Positions 16,356 through 24,978 of a stretch of 59,182 bases of DNA are shown piece after piece. Source of the stretch: Clostridiales bacterium. GTDB taxonomy: Bacteria; Bacillota; Clostridia; Oscillospirales; CAG-272. The stretch's first letter is position 1. Every line of letters begins with the position of its first letter. Position numbers and translations under genes: made by a program. The DNA lies in the NCBI GenBank assembly GCA_012514145.1, contig JAAZAV010000069.1, positions 1 to 59,182 on the forward strand. The letters run 5' to 3'. The notes below the pieces were generated by a model, which ran no database searches, was not told the origin of the DNA, and was given only the letters and a program-made list of their open reading frames with translations.

Positions 16356-17321
16356 TCAACCCTTATAATGCCTGTATTTCTCGACCGCATCAAGGACTGC
16401 GGCCATATTCTCAAGAGGGTCGCCGTGGTCGAATTCGATGCTGAGGCCGAGACCGCCTTCGGGGAGATAAAGCGCTTCGACGCACTCGGCGACATGGTCG
16501 GCGAGCTGAGATTTTGTGCCGAAGGGGAAGAGCTGACGGTCGAGGTCGAGGTTAATGGGTATAATCTGCTCTTTGCGGCAGACGCGGACAAGATTGTCGA
16601 GTCCGTTTGCGCGGAATTGGGGGTTTATCATGTCGACGCCGCATTCTATGAGGTCGGGAATGACTTCGTAAATGCAACCGTCCGAGTGCATATAGATAAG
16701 CTGATCCGGCTTATACGCCTTGACTATGCCGTACATTTTCCGGTAGCAGGGACCGAGGTATCTGCGCCATCTTTCGGCGCCTATGGCAAGTCCCTTCTGC
16801 ATGCCGAGATCGTCTCCGAAATAAACCATCTCGCCCATTCGGGGAAGGATCGCGGCGATCTGGTAGATATTGTATTCAAGCACCTTGTCGATGAGCATAC
16901 GTATTGTTTCGCCTTCTTCGGCGAAATACAGCATCGCGTTTTCAAAACCGCAGAGGTCAAGGAGCCGCAGATACATGAAACCGTGAGGAAGGCGGCCGTC
17001 GCGGTTTTTCGGTATCTCGAGTGCGAATACATCTTCCTCCGTCTTAAGCGGATGACCTTTGACTATTGACTCGGCTCCGTCAATTTTGTTCTCCCAGACG
17101 CAGTTCCATTCGTCGATATAAGTTCCCTTATGATAGCTGGGTGCAAGGTTGTCGATGATGCGGTCGAGTTCAACCTGCCGCCCCCCGAAAAACTGCGGAT
17201 ATCCGTCTGTGAGCCGCTGGAGTTCGCTGCCGTATTTCAGCCATGCGGAAGGCAGAATGTGGACGGCGACCGGTATGGTTTCGGGATGCTGCATCTTTAC
17301 GGCTTCTATGAGATTTGACAT
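16356..17321 (-). CDS. uroporphyrinogen decarboxylase family protein
   Basis: A 321-residue protein of the URO-D/methyltransferase-like barrel family. The ATG at 17321 has GGGAGG at 6 nt. The family core reads IYMHSDGCIYEVIPDLIE followed by CGVDMINPQF. In corrinoid methyltransferases of the MtaA type a zinc HxC sits in this loop; here the loop reads HSDG, so the zinc site is changed and heme synthesis is also unlikely because no other hem genes are present. Such proteins are common near sugar loci in Clostridia, with unknown reaction. It stands alone between decayed DNA and a terminator. Confidence 0.75.
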   Translation of the reverse strand: MSNLIEAVKMQHPETIPVAVHILPSAWLKYGSELQRLTDGYPQFFGGRQVELDRIIDNLAPSYHKGTYIDEWNCVWENKIDGAESIVKGHPLKTEEDVFALEIPKNRDGRLPHGFMYLRLLDLCGFENAMLYFAEEGETIRMLIDKVLEYNIYQIAAILPRMGEMVYFGDDLGMQKGLAIGAERWRRYLGPCYRKMYGIVKAYKPDQLIYMHSDGCIYEVIPDLIECGVDMINPQFRANGLDNLVRVCRKEQIIPINLDLDRQLFPFGTKSQLADHVAECVEALYLPEGGLGLSIEFDHGDPLENMAAVLDAVEKYRHYKG

Positions 17322-17867
17322 AAATACCTCCCGTGCGGTATAATAGCTATGTAAATATTTTCGGTTTATAACAAAATCCATATTACAGCATAATGTTCCG
17401 CAGAGCTCCGCTTCGATAGCAAACAGGCATGCGAATATACATCATCTGCTGTTTAATTCATTATGCCATATAGAGAGATAAATTTCAAGAATCTGTTAAT
17501 TAAATTGCGGGATAAAGATGTTTTTAATAGCGGATAAAGAACAGCAATTAAAACCGGTTGTGTTATAAACAATCTATCACAAGAAAAGCAACAGAGTAGG
17601 TTCCAATTTAATGTGGTTATTACCATAAAATACTTGAGCAGCCGCGAACCCAACCGCCCTGTTGGCGCTTCTTTTCATAAAAATCATGTAAACATCAAAC
17701 AATATTGACCTTTTCGATGTTCGTTGGTATAATAGGAGCCGGCGAAAGCGACACTCATCTTGAATTCTGGTTTTGCACTATAATTTCAATGTGAAATTGT
17801 TGCTGTTTTATTTCACTCTTGTATCTTCGTTTTATAATCTGCAAAATATTAAACGAAAGGATTTTAT
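17322..17867. other. 546-bp stretch without a clear gene
   Basis: AT-rich DNA. The right part holds the promoter at 17705-17733. A 66-codon minus-strand frame (17453-17653) has no ribosome binding site or recognisable sequence and is not called a gene. No RNA gene is seen. Confidence 0.5.
17705..17733 (+). promoter_or_regulatory. promoter of the first DUF6259-like gene
   Basis: TTGACC (17705-17710) and TATAAT (17728-17733) are 17 bp apart. The start codon is 135 bp downstream, leaving a leader of about 125 nt with no obvious fold. Confidence 0.75.
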
Positions 17868-19832
17868 ATGGATTACAGTTATATTTCCGGAAACCTGCGG
17901 GTCAAAATCGCCCTTTCCGATTCGGGGGCTGCGCTTGCCTCGATTTATGACGGGGAAACACCTCTTTATAACGGCAGCGGTGAGCTTTTCAAATTGACGC
18001 TGCTTGACCTTGCCTCAAGAGAAAAGAGCGCTCTCTCCTCCCTTTCCGGCTGGGAGGGAACATCCGCCGATACAGGCGGAATCAGCCTTTGGAGAAGCGG
18101 CCTGCGCGTGCGCATATCTCCGGCGCCCGTCCTGAAAGACGGCTTTGAATGGACCGTCTCGTTTGAAAACAATATGAGCGGCTTTTCGGTATACTCATTT
18201 GAATATCCCCGCCTGTGGTTTGCCGCCAACGGAGAGATGAGCGTGTTCTTTCCCGCCCGTTCGGGGCTTATCATTAAGGGATTCGATACAAAAAGCGAGA
18301 TGCGGCGCGGCGGCGATTATCCGTCCTCGCTCGCCATTATGCAGTACATGGCTCTCTGTCTTGACAGCGGGCGCGGGCTCTATTACGGTATGCATGACAT
18401 CGCCGGCGGGCAAAAGAGACTTGCCCTCCATAAAGCCGAGGGAGAGAGTGACGCCTGCATGTACGCCGAATATATCTGCCGCGACGCATGCTCCCCGCGC
18501 AACTCTCAGACGCTGAACGGTCCTCTTGTCTGGCGCCTGTTCGACGGCAGCTGGTATGACGCGACGATGATTTACCGCGATTTCGCGCTGAAAGAGGCAA
18601 GATGGATACCCGAAGTTGACCAAAACGGGCGGATTTCCGCTCCGAAGTGGCTCAAACGCGTGCCCCATTGGTGGCTTTTCAGCGTCGGAGAAGACGAAAA
18701 CGCGAATATGGCGCAACTGCTTGAAGCCGAGGCGGATTTAAGCCTTGATGTAAGTTCCGCGCTGCATGTCTACAATTGGCATCGTGTGCCTTTTGACAAC
18801 GACTATCCCCACTATATACCCGAAAAGCCTTTTTTCGCCTCGATGGTGGCAAGACTGCATGATGAGGGGTTCAGAGTAATGCCCTATATCAACGGCAGGC
18901 TTTGGGACACCCGGGACCGCGGGGCGGAGGATTACCTCTTTACAGATATAGCCCTGGCAGGCGCGACCAAGGACGAAAAAGGCGAGGTGTTCACCGAGAC
19001 TTACCGCTCAAAAGAGAGCGACGGCTCGACGGTCAGGCTGGCAGTCATGTGCCCTTCGTCCGAGGTATGGGGCGCAAAGGTCACGGAGGTGCTTTCGGAG
19101 ATATTATATCGGCTCAACACCGACGCGGTCTATGTGGATCAGATCGCTTCGGCCGCGCCGAAGCCCTGCTGCGACCCGTCTCATCCGCATCCGGGCGGAG
19201 GCGGCGGCTGGTGGCCCGAAGCCTATGACAGGCTGCTGGCACGAACCGCCCGAACTCTGCCTCCCGACAAGGCAATCTCAACCGAATCCACCGCCGAACC
19301 TTATATGCGCCATATAGCCGCTTTTCTGTCCTGGGACTGTGTCGAGATGCGGCAGGTTCCCGCCTGGGCGGCGGTTTATGCCGGTTATGCCGTCACTTTG
19401 GGCAGAGCCTATTACGGCGCGAATGACGATGTTGTCTACGCGTTGACAGCCGAGGGATTGCTGTTCGGCGAACAGCTCGGCTGGATAACGCCGGCCCGCT
19501 ATCTGGAGCTTGCGGACAGAGGTTTTTACCGCGCCATTGTGCTTGCGAGAGCAAACAATCTTGAGTTCTTCACGGCGGGGCGGCTGCTTCGTCCGCCGGC
19601 CGTGCGCTCGGATGTTCCCGACATCCGGGGAGAAACAATGTGTGTCAAGGAATATATCATCCCCGCCGTGCAGGCAGGGCTTTTTGGGCGAAACAGTGAC
19701 GGCAAAAAGCTCCTGATTGTCTGCAACTGCACAAATACCGAAGCAAAGGTCGAACTTTCCTCCCCCGACCTTCCCGGCGGCGGAAAAACTCTGACAATGG
19801 CAGGACACAGCATTTATACCGAGATATTGTGA
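17868..19832 (+). CDS. DUF6259-like putative glycoside hydrolase (short form)
   Basis: A 654-residue cytoplasmic protein with an N-terminal beta-sandwich-like region (about 1-220) and a barrel-like region after it (LHVYNWHRVPFDNDYPHY, RVMPYINGR). Likely catalytic acids are Asp424 in VYVDQI and Glu473 in STESTAE, placed as in GH31/36-like barrels; this is inference. A cysteine/histidine cluster CCD-x2-H-x-H ahead of GGWWP is shared with the larger paralogue at 37673 and could bind metal. AACGAAAGG precedes the start at about 9 nt. It has its own promoter and terminator and no signal peptide. Confidence 0.72.
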   Translation: MDYSYISGNLRVKIALSDSGAALASIYDGETPLYNGSGELFKLTLLDLASREKSALSSLSGWEGTSADTGGISLWRSGLRVRISPAPVLKDGFEWTVSFENNMSGFSVYSFEYPRLWFAANGEMSVFFPARSGLIIKGFDTKSEMRRGGDYPSSLAIMQYMALCLDSGRGLYYGMHDIAGGQKRLALHKAEGESDACMYAEYICRDACSPRNSQTLNGPLVWRLFDGSWYDATMIYRDFALKEARWIPEVDQNGRISAPKWLKRVPHWWLFSVGEDENANMAQLLEAEADLSLDVSSALHVYNWHRVPFDNDYPHYIPEKPFFASMVARLHDEGFRVMPYINGRLWDTRDRGAEDYLFTDIALAGATKDEKGEVFTETYRSKESDGSTVRLAVMCPSSEVWGAKVTEVLSEILYRLNTDAVYVDQIASAAPKPCCDPSHPHPGGGGGWWPEAYDRLLARTARTLPPDKAISTESTAEPYMRHIAAFLSWDCVEMRQVPAWAAVYAGYAVTLGRAYYGANDDVVYALTAEGLLFGEQLGWITPARYLELADRGFYRAIVLARANNLEFFTAGRLLRPPAVRSDVPDIRGETMCVKEYIIPAVQAGLFGRNSDGKKLLIVCNCTNTEAKVELSSPDLPGGGKTLTMAGHSIYTEIL

Positions 19833-20137
19833 AGTCAGAATGTCATGTGTCAGGAAAGAGCATTCAGCGACTATAATTGTCAGGATGGTACATCCGGAAA
19901 GCATGACAATATCTGCGAAAATCAAATAATCGGTAATTGATACAAGCCGCAATAAACAAAGCGTGTCAGTAATCTCACTCTGATAGTGAAATTACCGACA
20001 CGCTTATTTATTTCACGGAACACGGTTATGATTACATGGTAAATGCGGCAGTTTCATATTAGACGCGATGCCTGCGCCTCGCCGCAGACCCGAAATACGC
20101 TCCGACTTTAATATTAAGTCTATCGCTTCCGAAAATA
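19833..20137. other. 305-bp intergenic stretch
   Basis: It contains the terminator at 19961-20012, between converging genes. Nothing else is recognised. Confidence 0.6.
19961..20012 (+). terminator. terminator after the DUF6259-like gene
   Basis: A long imperfect stem (GCGTGTC at 19961 to GACACGC ending 20003, with two single mismatches) is followed by TTATTTATTT. Confidence 0.8.
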
Positions 20138-20986
20138 CTAATACGGGAAAAGGACTTTCTCAGTCTCTGCCGTCAGCTGCGTGCCGTATTCGCTTAGGGC
20201 ATAAGCCTCGGCGAAACGAATGCGCCTGCCGCGTTCTTCACCGTAGCGAGCGATGAGCTTATCGCGATAGAGCGCGGCAGCCAGGGCGAAACGGCGGCTG
20301 TATCCCTTCATGCCGATGACTTCATCGTCGGCGGTATCTGCCGTAATCTTGTCGCCGTGAAGCCATTCGTAACGCGCTTCGGGACCTGACGGCACCTGAT
20401 CGAGAGTGCCGTTTGTGTAGGGAAGCCATTCATATACCTGGGAGACATGTTTGTCGATCATGCGGAATTTATCTTCAACCACATCATCGGTATCGATGAC
20501 GATATCCGGGACAAAGGGCGGGTTTTTAAAGCCGTCATAGAAAAACATTATCACCGGCATTCTCTTCAAAGCCGCAGTCTCCGGGCAATAATTGGGCACA
20601 ATCAGCAGATAGGACGCCTCCTGTACCAGCAAGCCGGACGCGCGGTGGTCGGCATGGTAGTCGTTGGTGCGATGACAGAAAATGACGTCGGGTCTGAATT
20701 CACGGATGTAATTAACCAGACGGGCGCGTGTCCGCAGGTCGCTGACTATTTCGCAGTCGGGGATATTCCAGACGTCGTACTCAATGCCGATAACCTTTGC
20801 AGCCTCCCGGGTTTCACCCCATCGGCGCGCGGCAATCTCGTCGCGGTTCAGAATATGGTGTCCGCCGCTGCCGTCACACATGGAGAGAAATTTTACCCGA
20901 TGGCCGTCCCGCGCATAGAGGGACGCAAGCCCCGAACAGCGCAGATCGCAATCGTCGGGGTGCGCTCCGATCATAAGAATATTCAT
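20138..20986 (-). CDS. PIG-L family deacetylase
   Basis: A 282-residue LmbE/PIG-L family N-acetyl-sugar deacetylase. MNILMIGAHPDDCDLRCSG carries the zinc motif AHPDD, and HADHR supplies a late histidine. These zinc enzymes remove acetate from N-acetylglucosaminyl compounds. The ATG at 20986 has GGAGAG at 6 nt; upstream codons would overlap the Gfo/Idh gene and are rejected. It is the last gene of a unit with a Gfo/Idh/MocA protein and a TIM barrel, pointing to an N-acetylated sugar substrate. No signal peptide. Confidence 0.87.
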   Translation of the reverse strand: MNILMIGAHPDDCDLRCSGLASLYARDGHRVKFLSMCDGSGGHHILNRDEIAARRWGETREAAKVIGIEYDVWNIPDCEIVSDLRTRARLVNYIREFRPDVIFCHRTNDYHADHRASGLLVQEASYLLIVPNYCPETAALKRMPVIMFFYDGFKNPPFVPDIVIDTDDVVEDKFRMIDKHVSQVYEWLPYTNGTLDQVPSGPEARYEWLHGDKITADTADDEVIGMKGYSRRFALAAALYRDKLIARYGEERGRRIRFAEAYALSEYGTQLTAETEKVLFPY

Positions 20987-21008
20987 TAAAGTCTCTCCCT
21001 GTTTCAGT

Positions 21009-22007
21009 TCAGACAGTGACGCGCTCGCCGCCCAGATCCGCGCTCTTACATGCAGCCATGATGATACGCACGCTGTCCATGCTCTCCTCCGGCCTGCAGA
21101 AATCAATCAGCTTGTTATTCACCAGACAGTAAATATAATATTTCATCTCATAATAATAGCTGGATTTGTGCGGTGTGTCGAGATTTATCTCATTGCCGTC
21201 CCGGTCTACGGCGACGAAAGCCCTTTTATCTCCGAAAGCTCCGAGATATATATAACCGTTTTCAAAGACGATGACCTTGGATGCGGCGCCGTACTTCTGG
21301 TGCGGTGTCGTCCAGTCGACGGTGGAGGTGACATAAACGCCGCCGTCATAATAGTAGATCATCGCGCCGATATCATAACCCGAACCCGGCCAGTTGCTCT
21401 GCGCCGCGCAGGAAACGGCGTTCGGAACCCCGAAGATTGAGTTCATGGCATCGGCGTCGTGCATATGCAGGTCAAGCATCGCGCCGCCGGAACGATTTTT
21501 GTCGAAATGCCAGCCCTCCCAGCTCCAGCCCGGAGTGCCTCCGTTGCGGTTGAAGTGGGCGCATTTGACCCGACCAAGCTTCGACTGCCTGACATAATCA
21601 CGCATAATTCCGCAGTCGGGGTTGAATCGCCAGGACTGTGCGACCATAAGCAGACGGCTGTTGCGCTTCGCGGCATCACACATGGCCTGCGCGGCGGCCG
21701 TATCGATTGCCATGGGCTTCTCACACAGAACGTTATATCCCAGATCCATTGCCTCCACCGCGGCCGGGGAATGGAGGTGAGTCGGCAGACAGATGTCCAC
21801 AAAGTCCAGATTGCCGATCTCGTTTCTAAGCAGTTCCCTGTAATCGCCGTAAATGCGTTCTTTTCCCCTGCAGGACTCGGTAAACTCCGGGCGGATATCC
21901 GCAACCGCGACGACCTCTACGGCTATGCCTTCATCGGCAAGTTCTTTGAAAGTTTTGCGGTGAGACACGGATATATAGCCGTTGCCGACAATTCCTACCT
22001 TAATCAT
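21009..22007 (-). CDS. Gfo/Idh/MocA family oxidoreductase
   Basis: A 332-residue NAD(P)-dependent dehydrogenase. The Rossmann motif is VGIVGNGYISVSH and the canonical catalytic EKP is present (VLCEKPMAID), unlike in the GH109-like pair at 11164-13435. GGAMLDLHMHDADAM provides the usual active-site His/Asp. The ATG at 22007 is chosen over a GTG 9 bp upstream because AAGGAG precedes it at 9 nt. It probably oxidises or reduces a sugar or inositol. It lies 22 bp before the PIG-L gene and 37 bp after the TIM-barrel gene in one operon. Confidence 0.88.
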   Translation of the reverse strand: MIKVGIVGNGYISVSHRKTFKELADEGIAVEVVAVADIRPEFTESCRGKERIYGDYRELLRNEIGNLDFVDICLPTHLHSPAAVEAMDLGYNVLCEKPMAIDTAAAQAMCDAAKRNSRLLMVAQSWRFNPDCGIMRDYVRQSKLGRVKCAHFNRNGGTPGWSWEGWHFDKNRSGGAMLDLHMHDADAMNSIFGVPNAVSCAAQSNWPGSGYDIGAMIYYYDGGVYVTSTVDWTTPHQKYGAASKVIVFENGYIYLGAFGDKRAFVAVDRDGNEINLDTPHKSSYYYEMKYYIYCLVNNKLIDFCRPEESMDSVRIIMAACKSADLGGERVTV

Positions 22008-22044
22008 ATTCTGCACTCCTTGTTTATAATGAATTCAGGCTCCC

Positions 22045-22830
22045 TTACATATTGTTAACGATATCCTTCAGCTTGGTGTAGCAGAGATACGCTCCATAGA
22101 AAGGCTGATAACGGTTCCGATTGCCGTATTCAATGGTCAGCACTTTGGTTCCGCCCACCTCCACACAGGTGCGTATTAAAGTCTCCCAGTCGAAATCGTC
22201 CTCGCCGATCATCGCGTCGTAACCGGTCATCCAGTAATTCGTCTTTGAATAAGGCTTGATGTGCATCCATTCCTGACGCGCCGGGTATTTGCGGATTATC
22301 CCGATCGGGTCTCCTCCGCCGGCGACCGCATTGCCCGTATCCAATACCATTTTGAATTCCTGAGGCGTGTTTTCGAAAATATGATCCCAGATGGTTTTGC
22401 CCTCTACTAAAGCAAAGTCGGTATCATGATTGTGATAGCCCATGCTGAACCCTTCGGCGGTGAGCTCCTCCAGCAATCTGTTGAAATACGATATGCACTC
22501 GTATAGTGAAGCCTTATCTTTGGTCTGTGCCTTGCTCAGTGAGCCGACGGCGATGCTGCTGTTGCCCAGCTTTCGGTTAAACTCGAGTGTCCTTCCGATG
22601 TTTTCCGGCTGCAGATCTTTCCAGCCCGTCAGAATGCCATAGCAGTCCAGCTCATTCTCGCAAAGAAGCTCTTTCAGGAATATGGGATCCTTCTCGTAGA
22701 TGTTGCCGAAAAATTCCACGCCGTCATACCCTATTTCCTTCAGCCTTCTCAGCGTGTCGGCGGGTTTTGCCTCGAAGTCTTCGCGCACCGTATAAAGCTC
22801 GACTCCGATAGGTATTTTGCTGTAATCCAT
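22045..22830 (-). CDS. sugar phosphate isomerase/epimerase-type TIM barrel
   Basis: A 261-residue xylose isomerase-like TIM-barrel protein: IPIGVELYTVRED, GYDGVEFFGNI, MGYHNHDTDF, MVLDTGNAVAGG and WMHIKPYS give the metal-binding pattern of the family. It is commonly found with Gfo/Idh/MocA enzymes in oxidation-assisted sugar conversion. AAAGGATGG precedes the ATG. It starts the unit with the genes at 21009 and 20138. It is not close to the barrel at 13472. Confidence 0.87.
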   Translation of the reverse strand: MDYSKIPIGVELYTVREDFEAKPADTLRRLKEIGYDGVEFFGNIYEKDPIFLKELLCENELDCYGILTGWKDLQPENIGRTLEFNRKLGNSSIAVGSLSKAQTKDKASLYECISYFNRLLEELTAEGFSMGYHNHDTDFALVEGKTIWDHIFENTPQEFKMVLDTGNAVAGGGDPIGIIRKYPARQEWMHIKPYSKTNYWMTGYDAMIGEDDFDWETLIRTCVEVGGTKVLTIEYGNRNRYQPFYGAYLCYTKLKDIVNNM

Positions 22831-22988
22831 AATTTACCATCCTTTCACGGTATCTGTTGTGATGCCTGTAATATAAAACGGGCAGCTAACCGGATATTAT
22901 CGGTTTAATTGTAAAATTACCGGCGCAATCGTCATGGGAATGTAAGAGAATAAATGACCGACACAGAGCGGAACAAACCGATTCCGTA

Positions 22989-23153
22989 TCATATAAATCG
23001 GACAGAATACAGATCGGCGTCAGATATGGCAATTTCGACGGTCACCGGTCTGCCGGTAAGTTCGCCCGCTTTGCCGTTGAAAAACGAAACTCTTCGCGCC
23101 GCGTCAATCAGATAGTCTTCGCAGAAGAGCTCCGGTCTGCTTCCGATTTTCAA
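22989..23153 (-). pseudogene. internal-deletion remnant of a large glycosidase-like gene
   Basis: A 54-codon minus-strand frame (TTG start, TGA stop) joins two ends of one recognisable large protein. The start IGSRPELFCEDYLID matches the opening of GH32/43-like proteins (IGSRRELFVDDYLID), and GELTGRPVTVEIAISDADLY with SVRF matches their closing beta-sandwich (GKPVRLRF..KDADLYSF). About 400 middle residues are missing but the frame is kept. It lies 18 bp after the lipoprotein gene at 23172. It is probably non-functional. Confidence 0.6.
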
Positions 23154-23171
23154 ATGTTCACATTATTCCCG

Positions 23172-24635
23172 TTAAAGCCCCTTGTAGATATCGATCAGCT
23201 TGTCTAGATTAGCCTGCAGAGCGCTCTCGTTTTCGGCATAGTAGGATACGAAGGTTTTGGATTTATCTCCGATGAGTCGGCGGAAAACCTGGGTTATGCC
23301 CATAAGCGACTGATAATGCAGAAAAGCGAAATCATAGGTAATGCCGTTCATCACGGTGTCAAGCATAGAGACAGACTGTTCGTCGCGGGTAAACTTTGTC
23401 TTAAGCGCGACGTCGTAATAAGCCGGCATCACGTTCTTGTAGCTTTCCGCATAGAGAGCCTCGGTGATGATGCCTGCCAGATCAAGATTGGACGATGTTT
23501 GGGGCAGCGTCAGCGCCGATACATTGTCCATTGAGGTTGTTAGGTATTCTTCCTGCGCTTCGTCGTATTTTACAAAGGGCACTATCCCGTAATCATTATC
23601 CATGAAGCGGAAGGTCTTAAAGGCATTGTCGAGCCATGTGATATAGAAAACGCTCTGACCTTCCGAAAACATGCTTATAAGCAGGTTTGAGTCGGAGGAT
23701 ATGCAGGAGCCGGTGTTGTCGTAATAGAGCTTATACACCTTGTCAAAAAGCGTGGAGGTCTTGTCGACATTCAGACAAAGCACCGGATAACCGTCCTCTC
23801 TCTTGAAAATCGGAATGTTTGAAGCAGGCATAAATACATCGAGACAGTTCTGCGTGTCGCTCGTAAAACCGTAAAGGTCCTTCTCCCCGCGCTGACCGTC
23901 GCCGTCGAGATCGGAATAAATTTCCTTTGTTATAGCGTCTATTTTGTCGATTGTCCACTGACCGTCGTTCACTGTTTGATATATATCGCCGATGTTGTAA
24001 TCCCGAACTAACTGCTGATTGAAAAATATCGCATATGTGCGGAGCAGCATTGTCAGGTTGAAGGAACCGATGACGACATAACAGCGGTCGTTAACCGTAT
24101 AGGAATCGATAGCCTTGGTGTTCCACCAGGGCTTTTCAAAGCTGACATGCGGCGTACCGAGCCAGTTCTTGTACAGACCCTGAGCGATAAGACTGTTGGC
24201 GAGATATGTGTTCATTGTGGACACATCGTAAAGGTCATCGGCTGCGAGGATGGTTTCGGTAACAGAAGCGACATAAGCGGCGTCCTCGATCAGCGTAGTT
24301 TCTATGGTTGCCTTAAAACGTTCCTCAACGGAGCGGTTGCGCGCGTAGACGGCGTCGTTGCAGACATCGCCGTTTTCACTTTCGCTATAGGCTTCATACT
24401 GACGGCTCTTCATAGCTGAAATCCGGTATGCGGCGCCCTGAAAATCTTTCTCCGGAAGGTCGTCCGGAATCAGCTTGCGCGCTTCCAGCGAATCAGGTTC
24501 AGGTTCATCGGTTTCCGAATCAACATTCCGAGTTGCGGGCGGTGCGGTTTCCTCCGTTTCCTTCTGCGATAAGTTGCAGGCAGCAAAAATCAGAAGCATT
24601 GCGGCTGATAAAAACAACGCGATAACTCTTTTCAT
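23172..24635 (-). CDS. solute-binding lipoprotein, orphan family (copy 3)
   Basis: A 487-residue member of the same family as the genes at 2370, 9631 and 36001. The signal peptide ends in IFAAC-NLSQ. The signature is PDDLPEKDFQGAAYRI, then NGDVCNDAVYARN with VEERFK. AAGGAG precedes the ATG. No ABC permease is present. It stands at the head of a group that includes a glycosidase remnant, a TIM barrel, a Gfo/Idh enzyme and a deacetylase, and has its own promoter, so it may serve the import of an acetylated sugar. Confidence 0.8.
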   Translation of the reverse strand: MKRVIALFLSAAMLLIFAACNLSQKETEETAPPATRNVDSETDEPEPDSLEARKLIPDDLPEKDFQGAAYRISAMKSRQYEAYSESENGDVCNDAVYARNRSVEERFKATIETTLIEDAAYVASVTETILAADDLYDVSTMNTYLANSLIAQGLYKNWLGTPHVSFEKPWWNTKAIDSYTVNDRCYVVIGSFNLTMLLRTYAIFFNQQLVRDYNIGDIYQTVNDGQWTIDKIDAITKEIYSDLDGDGQRGEKDLYGFTSDTQNCLDVFMPASNIPIFKREDGYPVLCLNVDKTSTLFDKVYKLYYDNTGSCISSDSNLLISMFSEGQSVFYITWLDNAFKTFRFMDNDYGIVPFVKYDEAQEEYLTTSMDNVSALTLPQTSSNLDLAGIITEALYAESYKNVMPAYYDVALKTKFTRDEQSVSMLDTVMNGITYDFAFLHYQSLMGITQVFRRLIGDKSKTFVSYYAENESALQANLDKLIDIYKGL

Positions 24636-24767
24636 GTTCCCATCTCCTTATTACGCAAGATTTTTATCGAATACTGATTTTTAAGTCAGAGCGAAGTTAC
24701 AGAAACGACCGGTGTCGGTTTATAGCCTGAAATCCAATCGGTCCGGCTGTGTTTATATCTCGGCTTA

Positions 24768-24796
24768 ATTCTACAACATCGGATTCCAAAGTGCAA
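24768..24796 (-). promoter_or_regulatory. promoter of lipoprotein copy 3
   Basis: On the minus strand TTGCAC (24796-24791) and TAGAAT (24773-24768) are 17 bp apart, leaving a leader of about 125 nt. Confidence 0.6.
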
Positions 24797-24906
24797 CATC
24801 AAATTACGGCAGTTTTCAGCCGGCATAATGCTGTTTCAGATAGGCAATCAGCCGCGGCGGGAATCTTACTGTTGGTTTAACAGAAAATATATGGCCGTAA
24901 ACGTTC

Positions 24907-24935
24907 TTGCAATTCAGATTGCGCAGTGTTATAAT
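24907..24935 (+). promoter_or_regulatory. promoter of the lipoprotein/membrane protein pair
   Basis: TTGCAA (24907-24912) and TATAAT (24930-24935) are 17 bp apart, about 45 bp before the ATG at 24979. Confidence 0.75.
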
Positions 24936-24978
24936 TCAGGCAATGTATACAATATTATAAAATAAAGCGGTGACACAA

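Larger units (their letters stand above)
24636..24978. other. 343-bp divergent intergenic stretch
   Basis: It holds two outward promoters, 24768-24796 (minus) and 24907-24935 (plus). No gene or RNA is recognised. Confidence 0.6.

Noticed and set aside
16356..17321. Heme-pathway uroporphyrinogen decarboxylase
   Set aside because: No other heme gene is near and the active-site loop fits the broader methyltransferase-like group.
17453..17653. 66-codon minus-strand frame
   Set aside because: AT-rich, no ribosome binding site, no recognisable domain.
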